Origin: Naasia sp.
GTDB lineage: Bacteria > Actinomycetota > Actinomycetes > Actinomycetales > Microbacteriaceae
Direction: 5' to 3'
Assembly (NCBI RefSeq): GCF_025465545.1
Contig: NZ_JAODMK010000045.1
Coordinates: 36,381 to 100,380 of the forward strand
Length of the DNA: 64,000 nucleotides
The translations under genes and the position numbers were made by a program. A model generated the notes under the pieces. It worked only from the letters and a program-made list of their open reading frames with translations, did no database searches and was not told the DNA's origin. This document shows, piece after piece, positions 44,850-52,711 of this stretch (position 1 is the first letter of the stretch; each line of letters opens with the position of its first letter).

Positions 44850-45904
44850 CCGACGCGGAGCCGCGCGCCGGCGTGGCCCCGCAGCCCACCCGGCGGTCCA
44901 CCCGCTCGGTGACGCTCGCCGATGTGGCGAGCCTGGCGAACGTGTCTCCGCAGACCGTCTCCCGCACCATCCGCTATCCCAGCCTCGTATCGGAGCAGAC
45001 GCTGGAGCGGGTGCAGCGGGCCATCTCGCTGACCGGCTACGTCCCGAACCTCGCCGCATCGAACCTCGCCTCGAATCGAAGCGGCACCATCGCGGCGATC
45101 ATCCCGAGCATGTCGGGATCCGTCTTCGCCGACGCGCTGCAGGGGCTCGACGCCGTGCTGAGCCCGAACGGCTTCCAGCTGTTCGTCGGCTCAACGGACT
45201 ACGACCTCGAACATGAGGAACGCCTCATCCGGACCTTCATGGGCCGCCGTCCCGAGGGGCTCTTCATCGTGGGCACACGGCACACGACCGCCATCCGGAT
45301 GCTGCTCGAGAACTCGGGCATTCCCGTGGTGGAGACGTGGAACTGGACGGACGAGCCGATCGACAGCCTCGTCGGCTTCTCCAACCGGGATGCGATCGAG
45401 GCGATCGTGACCCATGTGGTCGGCAAGGGCTACAAGCACCCGACCTTCGCCGGGACCTTCCGGCCCGACGACTCCCGTGCGATCGACCGGCAGGCCGGCT
45501 TTCGGCGCGCGGTGGAGGGGCTCCTGCCGGGGGAGCAGGTTCGGGTCATCGACGCGGTCCCCGGACACGGCGACATGGAGATCGGGACGCGGCTTCTCGA
45601 TGAAGCCCTTGCCCGCCATCCCGAGACGGACGTCCTGATGTTCTCGACCGACCTCTTCGCGGCTGGGGCGCTGCTCGAGTGCCATCGCCGGGGGATCTCG
45701 GTGCCGGAGCAGCTGGCCATCACGGGCTTCGGCGATTTCGAGATCGCACGCCACCTGGTCCCGCCGCTCACGACCGTCGCCGTCCCGAACACCGAGATCG
45801 GCACGACGGCCGGGCAGCTGCTGCTCGACCGCATCGCCGACCCCACCGCGGAGCCCGCGCGGATCGACCTCGGCTTCACCGTCATCCCCCGGGACAGCGC
45901 CTGA
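44846..45904 (+). CDS. LacI-family repressor
   Basis: A 352-residue regulator. The GTG at 44846 is chosen for its GTGA overlap with the preceding stop and the GAGGAGAGG site; an earlier ATG at 44792 would overlap by 58 bp. The N-terminal HTH is VTLADVASLANVSPQTVSRT with the hinge LAASNLASNRSGTIAA. The effector domain resembles GntR/GguR-type repressors that sense sugar acids (GTRHTTAIRMLLENSGIPVV). It sits inside the operon it likely represses through the TAGCGCTA operators at 36.35 and 40.44 kb, giving negative autoregulation. Confidence 0.93.
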   Translation: MTDAEPRAGVAPQPTRRSTRSVTLADVASLANVSPQTVSRTIRYPSLVSEQTLERVQRAISLTGYVPNLAASNLASNRSGTIAAIIPSMSGSVFADALQGLDAVLSPNGFQLFVGSTDYDLEHEERLIRTFMGRRPEGLFIVGTRHTTAIRMLLENSGIPVVETWNWTDEPIDSLVGFSNRDAIEAIVTHVVGKGYKHPTFAGTFRPDDSRAIDRQAGFRRAVEGLLPGEQVRVIDAVPGHGDMEIGTRLLDEALARHPETDVLMFSTDLFAAGALLECHRRGISVPEQLAITGFGDFEIARHLVPPLTTVAVPNTEIGTTAGQLLLDRIADPTAEPARIDLGFTVIPRDSA

Positions 45905-45944
45905 TGCGCTGCCCACCGCAACTGATCAAGGAGCGAAGAACCCC

Positions 45945-47453
45945 ATGCTGACCACGACGAACCCCCGCACCGGCGAGCGGATCGAGACCGACCTCGAAGT
46001 GACCACCGCCGAGGAGGTCGCGCGACTCGCGGACACGGCGGCCGTCGCCTTCGGCGAACTCGCCCGCCGCGACCGCACCTGGCGGGCAGGTCTGCTGGAC
46101 GCGCTCGCCGAGGGCCTCGAATCCCGCCGGGAGGAGCTCGTGATGGCGGCCGAGCAGGAGACCGGCCTCGGGGACGCCCGGCTCGGTGGCGAGCTCACCC
46201 GCTCCACCTTCCAGCTGAGGCTGTTCGCCGAGGCCCTGCGCGAAGGCGCCTACCTGGAGGCCGCGATCGACCACGCGGGCGACTCCGGGATGGGACCCGG
46301 ACCGGACCTGCGGCGCATGCTCCTCCCGCTGGGCCCCGTGGCCGTGTTCGGCTCGAGCAACTTCCCGTTCGCATTCTCGGTCGCAGGCGGCGACACCGCC
46401 TCGGCTCTCGCGGCCGGCTGCCCGGTGGTGCTGAAGGCGCACAGCTCGCATCTGCTCACCTCGGAGCTCTCCTACGCCGCCCTCGATGCGGCCGCCCGCG
46501 CCTACGGCGCCCCGGACGGCGTCCTCGGCATCGTCTACGGGACCCAGGCGGGGGCCGCCCTCGTTGCACACCCGGCGATCAAGGCGGTCGGCTTCACCGG
46601 GTCGCTCACCGGAGGGCAGGCGCTCCTCGACATCATCGATTCGCGTGAGGAGCCGATCCCCTTCTACGGCGAGCTGAGCAGCCTCAACCCGCTCGTGATC
46701 ACACCCGGCGCGGCGGCGTCCCGGGGCGAGGAGATCGCCGGCGGCCTGTTCGGGTCCTTCACCCTCGGTTCCGGCCAGTTCTGCACCAAGCCGGGGGTGG
46801 CGTTCGTGCCCCGCGGGGAGGCGGGGGAGGCGCTCGTCGAGGCCATGGTCTCCCGGGCGAAGGGGGCGGCTCCCGCGGTGCTCCTCAACTCGCGCATCCA
46901 GGAGTCCTACGGCAAGATCCGGGACCGGCTGATCGAGCAGGGGCACGCGACGCTGCTCGCGGCAGGCGCCGACGGCGGCGACGGGTTCTCGGTCGCGCCC
47001 AGCGTGCTCGCCATCGACGCGGAGAAGCTGAACCGCGAAGCGACCGAGGAGGCCTTCGGGCCGCTGATCCTCGTCGTCTACTACGACGACGTCGCCGACA
47101 TCGAGCGCGGCCTGCAGAGTGTTCCCCGGTCGCTCACGGCCACCATCCACAGCGACCCCAGCGAGACCGAGCTCACGAAGGACCTGGCGGCCCGCCTCGG
47201 CGACTACGCCGGACGGCTCGTGTTCAACGGGTACCCGACCGGCGTCCGGGTCAGCTGGGCGCAGCACCACGGCGGACCGTGGCCGGCGACCAACTCGCTG
47301 CACACCTCGGTGGGAGTCACGGCCGTCCGGCGCTTCCTCCGGCCGTTCGCCTGGCAGGACGCGCCGCAGGAGATCCTGCCGGAGGAGCTGAGGGACAACT
47401 ACACCGGCGTGCCCCGGCGGGTCGACGGCGTGCTGCAGCTCGCCTCGTCCTGA
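45945..47453 (+). CDS. 2,5-dioxovalerate (ketoglutarate semialdehyde) dehydrogenase
   Basis: A 502-residue aldehyde dehydrogenase of the group that oxidises 2-oxoglutarate semialdehyde to 2-oxoglutarate. GPVAVFGSSNFPFAFSVAGG and ALAAGCPVVLKAHSSH are typical; the catalytic Cys lies in GSGQFCTKPG and Glu in FYGELSSLNP. AAGGAG precedes the ATG. As the last gene before a strong hairpin terminator, it completes the block A operon by feeding the product into the TCA cycle. This is the best functional clue that the operon degrades a sugar acid. Confidence 0.92.
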   Translation: MLTTTNPRTGERIETDLEVTTAEEVARLADTAAVAFGELARRDRTWRAGLLDALAEGLESRREELVMAAEQETGLGDARLGGELTRSTFQLRLFAEALREGAYLEAAIDHAGDSGMGPGPDLRRMLLPLGPVAVFGSSNFPFAFSVAGGDTASALAAGCPVVLKAHSSHLLTSELSYAALDAAARAYGAPDGVLGIVYGTQAGAALVAHPAIKAVGFTGSLTGGQALLDIIDSREEPIPFYGELSSLNPLVITPGAAASRGEEIAGGLFGSFTLGSGQFCTKPGVAFVPRGEAGEALVEAMVSRAKGAAPAVLLNSRIQESYGKIRDRLIEQGHATLLAAGADGGDGFSVAPSVLAIDAEKLNREATEEAFGPLILVVYYDDVADIERGLQSVPRSLTATIHSDPSETELTKDLAARLGDYAGRLVFNGYPTGVRVSWAQHHGGPWPATNSLHTSVGVTAVRRFLRPFAWQDAPQEILPEELRDNYTGVPRRVDGVLQLASS

Positions 47454-47464
47454 CCGACCAGAGC

Positions 47465-47497
47465 GAACGGCCCCCGCGCACCCCGCGGGGGCCGTTC
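47465..47497 (+). terminator. Terminator of the block A CoA-transferase operon
   Basis: A perfect 14-bp stem (47465-47478 with 47484-47497) and five-base loop lie 11 bp after the dehydrogenase stop, followed by CCGTCTCG. Stem strength is high, U-run weak. Confidence 0.75.
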
Positions 47498-47525
47498 CCG
47501 TCTCGCCCGGCGCGCCGCTTGCGCC

Positions 47526-47549
47526 AAAGGTGCACGGTTATATACTTTT
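47526..47549 (+). promoter_or_regulatory. 24-bp shared operator/promoter motif, copy 1
   Basis: Half-sites AAAGGTGCAC and ATATACTTTT separated by GGTT. TATACT (47541-47546) makes a consensus -10 box, with TTGCGC (47519-47524) 16 bp upstream as a possible -35. It would drive the Gfo/Idh gene at 47718 from a leader of about 165 bases; apart from the terminator at 47465-47497, nothing else is recognised in the 264-bp gap. Confidence 0.7.
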
Positions 47550-47717
47550 CTCGTCGCCGGGGAACGGTGACGGGCCCCGGGGAACAGTGCAGTGCCGGGA
47601 ACCTGACGGTTTCCCGCGACCCGCCGTTCGCTGAACTGGGCGGTGTGCGCGGGCTTTCCTGCGGCGGCTCACGCCGCCGACGGTGCGCCGGGCGCGCCGC
47701 CCCTAGAGGGAGTACCC

Positions 47718-48779
47718 ATGACCGTTCCGACCATCGGTGTCGGGATCCTCGGCTGCGGCCCGGTGACGCAGGCAATCCACCTGCCCACCCTGGACCGCTT
47801 CTCCGAGACCTTCCACGTCGCCCGTGTGATGGATGTCGATCCCGACGTCGCCAAGGCCGTCGCCGGTCACGCCGGCAGCGCCTGGACCACGAGCGCGGAC
47901 GAGCTCATCGCCGACGCGGATGTGCAGGTCGTCGTGATCTGCAGCCCGAACCAGTTCCACGCCGAGCAGGTGATCGCCGCGTGTCGCGCAGGCAAGAAGG
48001 CAGTGCTCGCCGAGAAGCCGCTGGCCGTGAGCCGCGAAGAGGCCCAGGAGATCGCCCGGGTCTCCGCCGAGACGGGCGTGCCGATCGTGGTCGGTGCCAT
48101 GCACACCTTCGATCCCGGCTGGCTGGCGGCCACCGAGAACTGGGCCGACCTGATCGAGAAGACCCACACGATCCGCTACTCGATCGTGCTTCCCCCGAAC
48201 CCGCGGTTCGAGGACTTCGCGACCGAGATCCTCCCGCGCGTGGAGCGCACCTGGCCGCAGCAGTCCGCAGCCGATCGCGCCGCCGGGATGATGTTCGGCA
48301 ACATCATGGGGCTCGCCATCCACGACCTCCCCCTCGTGCGCATGTTCTGCCCGGACTTCCGCGACATCGAGCTCCTCTCGGCGCAGACGCTCTCTCCCGG
48401 CGGCTACCTGGTCAACCTCCGCATCGGCGACCGGAGCGTGCAGCTCTACGGACACAGCACGCAGTCGTGGCGTCCCGAGTGGCGGTTCGAGGCGATCGCC
48501 GACGACCAGTCGCTCCTCGTCGACTTCCCCAACTCCTACGTGCACGCCGGCTCCGCGGTCGCCACCTTCCGGAACGGCGACGAGAGCCGGACCTTCGGCC
48601 CCTACGCGGCCAACGGGTACGAGGCCGAGTGGCAGTACATGGCAGACCTCGTCGCCGGCACCGCCGAGCCCCTCGACCTGCAGGTGCTCATCGACGACCT
48701 GGTCTTCGCGCTCACGATCGCCGATGTGGCGACGGCCGAAGTCCGTCAGAACGCGGAGAAGACAGAGGTGTCGGCATGA
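47718..48779 (+). CDS. Gfo/Idh/MocA-family dehydrogenase (block B)
   Basis: A 353-residue NAD(P)-dependent oxidoreductase. AGAGGGAG precedes the ATG, and homology starts there (TIGVGILGCGPVTQAIHLP). Rossmann GILGCG, catalytic Lys in LAEKPLAVS, and C-terminal-domain residues GLAIHDLPLVRMF are present. It starts block B and is coupled by an ATGA overlap to a degenerate relative (48776). It probably oxidises a sugar or glycoside to a keto form. Confidence 0.93.
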   Translation: MTVPTIGVGILGCGPVTQAIHLPTLDRFSETFHVARVMDVDPDVAKAVAGHAGSAWTTSADELIADADVQVVVICSPNQFHAEQVIAACRAGKKAVLAEKPLAVSREEAQEIARVSAETGVPIVVGAMHTFDPGWLAATENWADLIEKTHTIRYSIVLPPNPRFEDFATEILPRVERTWPQQSAADRAAGMMFGNIMGLAIHDLPLVRMFCPDFRDIELLSAQTLSPGGYLVNLRIGDRSVQLYGHSTQSWRPEWRFEAIADDQSLLVDFPNSYVHAGSAVATFRNGDESRTFGPYAANGYEAEWQYMADLVAGTAEPLDLQVLIDDLVFALTIADVATAEVRQNAEKTEVSA

Positions 48780-49573
48780 CCGCCCAGCTCACGGTGACGT
48801 CGGTTCCGGCCTCGCCCTACACCGACCCGCTGGCCACCCTCGCCTCGCTGCCGATCTCGCTGCGCCGCACCGAGGGCGAGGCCGACCTCGTCGGCATCCG
48901 CGGCGCGACGGGCTGGCCGGGAGCGGCCGCCGACGCGATCCGTGGCGGCGCCCGGGGCGTGCTCGTCACCGAGCCGGTGCCCGCCGACGCCACCGAGCTC
49001 CTGGCGATCGCCGCCGAGCGCGAGGTGCCCGTGGTGCTCGACTCGCTGTGGGCCGACAACCCGGCCGTGGCCGCCAGTGCGTCCTCGTTCGCCGCCCTCT
49101 CCGAGGATGGCGCCCTCGTCGAGGCCCGGGTCGACCTGCCGAAGGGCAGCGATCTCGACTCGGCGATCCTCGGCCAGCTGGCGCTGGTCCGCCGCGCCGT
49201 CGGCGCCGTCACCGAGCTGCGCTTCGCCCGCCGCGGTCCCTCCGGCTACGACGCTCTGGCGCGCCTCGACGGCGGCGTGTCGGGATCCCTCACGGCGATC
49301 CTCGCGGACTCCCTCGCCGTCTCGGCGACGCTGCGCATCGTGGCGGCGACCGACGCCGTCGAGCTGAGCCTGCCGACCCCCGCCCTCGCGGCGCCCGGAC
49401 GCGCGGTCGTGAGCGGTCCGGACGGCGAGACCCTGCTCGTCACCGAGTACGCGACGTCCCAGCGCGGCGCCTGGCGCCGGTTGCACGCGCTCGTGATCGC
49501 AGGCAAGTCGGCATCGGATCTGGCGGACTTCGCGTCCGATGTCCAGGTCCTCCGCGCCGCGATCGCCGGCTGA
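48776..49573 (+). CDS. Degenerate Gfo/Idh-like partner protein
   Basis: A 265-residue protein translationally coupled (ATGA) to the intact dehydrogenase. Part of it aligns by eye with the Gfo/Idh middle region (GGARGVLVTEPVPADATELL next to AAEREVPVVLDSLWADNPA, where active enzymes have EKP), but the N-terminal GxGxxG nucleotide loop is absent and the catalytic Lys is missing: the motif reads TEPV instead of EKP(L). It is most likely a non-catalytic subunit or chaperone-like partner of the upstream enzyme. Codon use is normal and the frame intact, so it does not look like a decaying pseudogene. Confidence 0.75.
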   Translation: MTAQLTVTSVPASPYTDPLATLASLPISLRRTEGEADLVGIRGATGWPGAAADAIRGGARGVLVTEPVPADATELLAIAAEREVPVVLDSLWADNPAVAASASSFAALSEDGALVEARVDLPKGSDLDSAILGQLALVRRAVGAVTELRFARRGPSGYDALARLDGGVSGSLTAILADSLAVSATLRIVAATDAVELSLPTPALAAPGRAVVSGPDGETLLVTEYATSQRGAWRRLHALVIAGKSASDLADFASDVQVLRAAIAG

Positions 49574-49584
49574 CCCCCACCCCC

Positions 49585-50040
49585 ATGGCTCTTCCTCCGC
49601 ATCCGGCGACGGCGTTCCCGGAATCCCGGACGGCGACCGTGACGGGCGCCGCATCCGCTCGCGTGATCGGCCGCGCCACGGCTCGCCGGCTCGCCGGGAA
49701 GGGCTGGGCGGTCGCGGTTCTCGACCTTCCGCTCGAGGGGTCCGCCGCGACCGCGGCCGAGGTCGTCGACGACTGCGGTGTCCCGGCACTCGGGCTCGGA
49801 GTGGGCATCTCCGACGAGGCGGCCGTTGCGGACGCGGTGCCGCGGATGTTCGACGTGAACGCGCCCGGCGCCTTCCGCATCACCCGGGCGGTCGCGCCGC
49901 GGATGGCGGCCAACCGGCTCGGCCGGATCGTCATGGTCTCCCCGGCGTGGGCTCAGCGGGGCGGCGGCGTGCACGGCCCGGACGCCGCCTACATCACCGG
50001 CCTGACCCACGACCTGAACGGCGGGTCCCACATTGCCTGA
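49585..50040 (+). pseudogene. SDR pseudogene with in-frame internal deletions
   Basis: A 151-codon frame that reads as pieces of a ~250-residue short-chain dehydrogenase: the start with TVTGAASARVIGRATARRLA, then GVGISDEAAVADAV joined directly to PRMFDVNAPGAFRITRAVAP, then IVMVSPAWAQRGGGVHGPDA and the end THDLNGGSHIA. The NNAG segment, the catalytic Tyr-x-x-x-Lys region and much of the C-terminal half are missing, so it cannot be an active SDR. Lies 12 bp after the Gfo/Idh-like partner and was probably once its operon member. Confidence 0.7.
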
Positions 50041-50106
50041 CCGCCCCGAGCGTGCGCCGGAGAGTAACACAGGGCAACAGGTCGCCGATTCGACGGCGCT
50101 CGCCCA

Positions 50107-50112
50107 TAGGCT
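50107..50112 (+). promoter_or_regulatory. Leaderless -10 box for the TetR gene
   Basis: TAGGCT ends exactly six bases before the ATG at 50119 and there is no ribosome-binding site. Confidence 0.5.
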
Positions 50113-50118
50113 GTCGCG

Positions 50119-50733
50119 ATGACGACCGCCGTGCTCAGAGGCCCATACAAGCGAGGCATCGAGCGCCGCCGCCTGGTCGTCGCCACCGCGACCGAGGTCT
50201 TCGGGCAGAACGGCTTCCGGGGAGGCACCCTCCAGCAGGTGGCCGACCGGGTGGGCGGGACGCCCGCCGCGGTCCTCAAGCTCTTCGGCACCAAGGAGAA
50301 GCTCCTCATCGCCGTCCTCGAGCACTGGGGCGCAGAGACGGCGGAGATCGTGCTGCAGGGGACCGTGGAGAACGCCTACCTCGACGGCCTCAACCGGCTG
50401 ATGAGCTACCACGTGGCGCACAAGGGGCTGCTCCAGCTCTACACGACCATGGCCGCTGAGGCGTCGTCGGCGCAGCATCCCGCCCACCAGTTCATGACGC
50501 ACCGCTACCGGAACACCCTCGAGCAGATGCGGCACCGGTTCCGGCTGGCGTCCGAGGCGGGGCATCTCCAGCGGATGAGCGAGGAGGACATCGCCCACGA
50601 GGCGGAATGCCTGCTCGCGGTGCTCGACGGCCTCGAGATCCAGTTCCTGCTGAACCCGGCGTTCGACCTCGAGCGCTCGTTCGCGGCGTATGTCGACAAG
50701 GTGCTGGGGCGGCTGCGTCCTCTGTCGTCCTGA
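50119..50733 (+). CDS. TetR-family transcriptional regulator
   Basis: A 204-residue regulator: N-terminal HTH (TLQQVADRVGGTPAAVLKLF followed by GTKEKLLIAVL) and an all-helical ligand domain. The HTH recognition helix is atypical in using LKLFGTKEKL where YYYFPSKEAL is common. It sits amid the four 24-bp palindromes and is the only regulator gene in blocks B and C, so it is the best local candidate to bind them. That link is inference. Confidence 0.9.
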   Translation: MTTAVLRGPYKRGIERRRLVVATATEVFGQNGFRGGTLQQVADRVGGTPAAVLKLFGTKEKLLIAVLEHWGAETAEIVLQGTVENAYLDGLNRLMSYHVAHKGLLQLYTTMAAEASSAQHPAHQFMTHRYRNTLEQMRHRFRLASEAGHLQRMSEEDIAHEAECLLAVLDGLEIQFLLNPAFDLERSFAAYVDKVLGRLRPLSS

Positions 50734-50754
50734 CCTCTCGATCCGGTGGTGGTG

Positions 50755-50778
50755 AAAGGTATCCGGAGATATACTTTT
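50755..50778 (+). promoter_or_regulatory. 24-bp shared operator/promoter motif, copy 2
   Basis: Half-sites AAAGGTATCC and ATATACTTTT separated by GGAG, with TATACT at 50770-50775. No good -35 is visible. It lies about 100 bp upstream of the ThuA-like gene and 21 bp after the TetR stop. Confidence 0.65.
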
Positions 50779-50879
50779 CCTGGAGGCGGAGATCGGCTCG
50801 TTCGCTCCTGACCTCTCGGGGATCTCCTCGTCGGCCCTGCCGGCGCATCCCACCATCCTGAGCAGCGAAGCGAGGAAGC

Positions 50880-51587
50880 ATGGCGACCGGAAGTCCGTCG
50901 AAGCAGGCCCTGGTGGTCCGGGGAGGGTGGGACGGGCACCAGCCGGTCGAGGCGACCGAGCTCTTCCTCCCGTTCCTCGAGGAGAACGGCTACGCCGTCG
51001 CCGTTCACGAATCGCCCCGGGTCTACGCGGACGCGGCCACGATGGCCGGGATCGACCTCATCGTGCAGTGCAACACGATGAACACGATCGAGCGGGACGA
51101 GATCGCCGGCCTGCGCGCCGCGGTGGAGGCCGGCACCGGTCTCGCCGGCTGGCACGGCGGGATCGCCGACTCCTATCGCAACGAGGCGGACTACCTGCAG
51201 CTCGTCGGCGGCCAGTTCGCCCACCATCCCGCCAAGCACGAGAGCGAGCGGCAGGGCGAGCAGTCCGACTTCTACCTCCCCTACCGGGTGAACATCGCGC
51301 CCGCGGGTCGCGACCACGAGATCACCCGGGGGATCGAGGACTTCGACCTCACGACCGAGCAGTACTGGGTGCTCTCCGACGACTACATCGACGTCCTCGC
51401 CACCACCACGGTGGAGAGCCGGTCCTGGGATCCGTGGAAGCGACCGGTCACCTCGCCGGTCTTCTGGACGCGCCAGTGGGGGAGCGGCCGCATCTTCGTG
51501 AGCACCGCGGGCCACCGCGTCGAGGTCCTCGAGAACGAGAACGTGCGCACCGCGATCCAGCGCGGGCTGCTCTGGGCGAGCCGCTAG
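50880..51587 (+). CDS. ThuA-like protein (block B)
   Basis: A 235-residue ThuA-domain protein with a glutamine-amidotransferase-like fold. Characteristic parts are ALVVRGGWDGHQPVE, GTGLAGWHGGIADSYR, GGQFAHHPAKH and the C-terminal PVFWTRQWGSGRIFVSTAGH. ThuA proteins travel with Gfo/Idh dehydrogenases in pathways that oxidise disaccharides or glycosides at C3, where they are thought to act on the keto-sugar. GAGGAAG precedes the ATG. The next gene, a TIM-barrel isomerase, begins 56 bp downstream. Confidence 0.9.
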   Translation: MATGSPSKQALVVRGGWDGHQPVEATELFLPFLEENGYAVAVHESPRVYADAATMAGIDLIVQCNTMNTIERDEIAGLRAAVEAGTGLAGWHGGIADSYRNEADYLQLVGGQFAHHPAKHESERQGEQSDFYLPYRVNIAPAGRDHEITRGIEDFDLTTEQYWVLSDDYIDVLATTTVESRSWDPWKRPVTSPVFWTRQWGSGRIFVSTAGHRVEVLENENVRTAIQRGLLWASR

Positions 51588-51643
51588 GCGACCACGCACC
51601 CGCTTCCGCACCATCACCACCGAACGCATCAACGGAGAGAACA

Positions 51644-52468
51644 GTGGACAACAAGATCTCGTTCATGGGCGCCAACCTGGTCGCCCAGCAGCTCGACTGG
51701 AACATGACGGAGGGCTGGAACCAGGGCGACACCGCCGCCAATGACTGGTACCGCCCCATCGACACGTTCGAGGAGCGCTTCGACGCGTTCGTCGCCAGCG
51801 CGGTCGACGCGGGGTTCGACACCATCGACGTCTGGCACCCCCAGCTCAGCTGGAAGTGGGCGACCGACGAGCACCTCGCCGCCGCCCAGCGGGTGCTGCA
51901 GAAGCATGGCGTGACCGTCGCCAGCTACGGAGCCAACTACGGCGACACGGTCGAGACGTTCCGCCGCGCCAACGAGATCGTGCAGGCGCTCGGCACCAAC
52001 ATCCTCGGCGGCCAGACGTCGCTGCTCTTCTCGGACCGCGCCTCCGTCATCTCGATCCTCAAGGAGTTCGGCCACGTCCTCGGCCTGGAGAATCACCCGC
52101 AGAAGTCCGCGGCGGAGCTGCTCGAGCAGATCGGCACCGACCACGACGGGGTGATCGGCGCCACCGTCGACACCGGCTGGTTCGGCACCCAGGGCTTCGA
52201 CGCCGCACAGGCGATCCGCGAGCTCGGCGACAACGTCGTCTACGTGCACCTCAAGGACGTCCGCGCGGCCGGGGCGCATGACACCTGCGCCTACGGCGAC
52301 GGCGTCGTCCCGATCGAGGACTGCGTGACGGCGCTGCAGGAGATCGGCTACACGAAGCCGATCAGCATCGAGCATGAGCCGGAGCACTACAACCCGTTCC
52401 CGGAGGTCGCCCGGAGCCGCACCCGTCTGCTCGAGCTCCTCGGGCGGGGCGAGCCGAGCCGGGTGTGA
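51644..52468 (+). CDS. Sugar phosphate isomerase/epimerase-like TIM-barrel protein (block B)
   Basis: A 274-residue xylose-isomerase-like protein. The GTG at 51644 is supported by CGGAGAGA and by homology starting there. Expected metal residues lie in HVLGLENHPQKS, IGATVDTGWFGTQG, YVHLKDVRAAG and ISIEHEPEH. It follows the ThuA-like gene and is closed by a near-perfect dyad. It probably isomerises, epimerises or cleaves the keto-sugar made by the Gfo/Idh enzyme. Confidence 0.9.
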   Translation: MDNKISFMGANLVAQQLDWNMTEGWNQGDTAANDWYRPIDTFEERFDAFVASAVDAGFDTIDVWHPQLSWKWATDEHLAAAQRVLQKHGVTVASYGANYGDTVETFRRANEIVQALGTNILGGQTSLLFSDRASVISILKEFGHVLGLENHPQKSAAELLEQIGTDHDGVIGATVDTGWFGTQGFDAAQAIRELGDNVVYVHLKDVRAAGAHDTCAYGDGVVPIEDCVTALQEIGYTKPISIEHEPEHYNPFPEVARSRTRLLELLGRGEPSRV

Positions 52469-52471
52469 CCG

Positions 52472-52495
52472 CCGCGCCGAGCTAGCTCCGCGCGG
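52472..52495. terminator. Near-perfect dyad after the block B isomerase
   Basis: CCGCGCCGAGCT and AGCTCCGCGCGG form a 24-bp palindrome with one mismatched pair and no loop, three bases after the stop. It may fold as a terminator-like hairpin; there is no U-run. The rest of the 243-bp gap holds operator copy 3 and the leader of the binding-protein gene. Confidence 0.4.
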
Positions 52496-52573
52496 AGGAC
52501 CCGCAGACCGGAGGGATGCGGTGCACGAACCGAACGGATTGGGGCGCGCCGCGGGGGTATCGGTGCTTGATTG

Positions 52574-52597
52574 AAAAGTGCACGCCTATATACTTTT
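52574..52597 (+). promoter_or_regulatory. 24-bp shared operator/promoter motif, copy 3
   Basis: Half-sites AAAAGTGCAC and ATATACTTTT separated by GCCT; this copy is the most symmetric at its ends. TTGATT (52567-52572), 16 bp, TATACT (52589-52594) form a good promoter for the CUT1 binding-protein operon. Confidence 0.75.
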
Positions 52598-52711
52598 CCT
52601 GCCGGGGGACCTCGGCCGGGCCGAACGCAAGGACGCGACGGCGACCGGGGAGAGGCTCGACTGAAGCTCGCCGGCAGTCCTGCAGTTCACATCCTCAAGT
52701 TAGGTGACAAC

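Noticed and set aside
47454..47717. A small coding gene in the gap before the block B Gfo/Idh gene
   Set aside because: Open frames here lack ribosome-binding sites and domain similarity; the gap is explained by a terminator, the shared operator/promoter and a leader.
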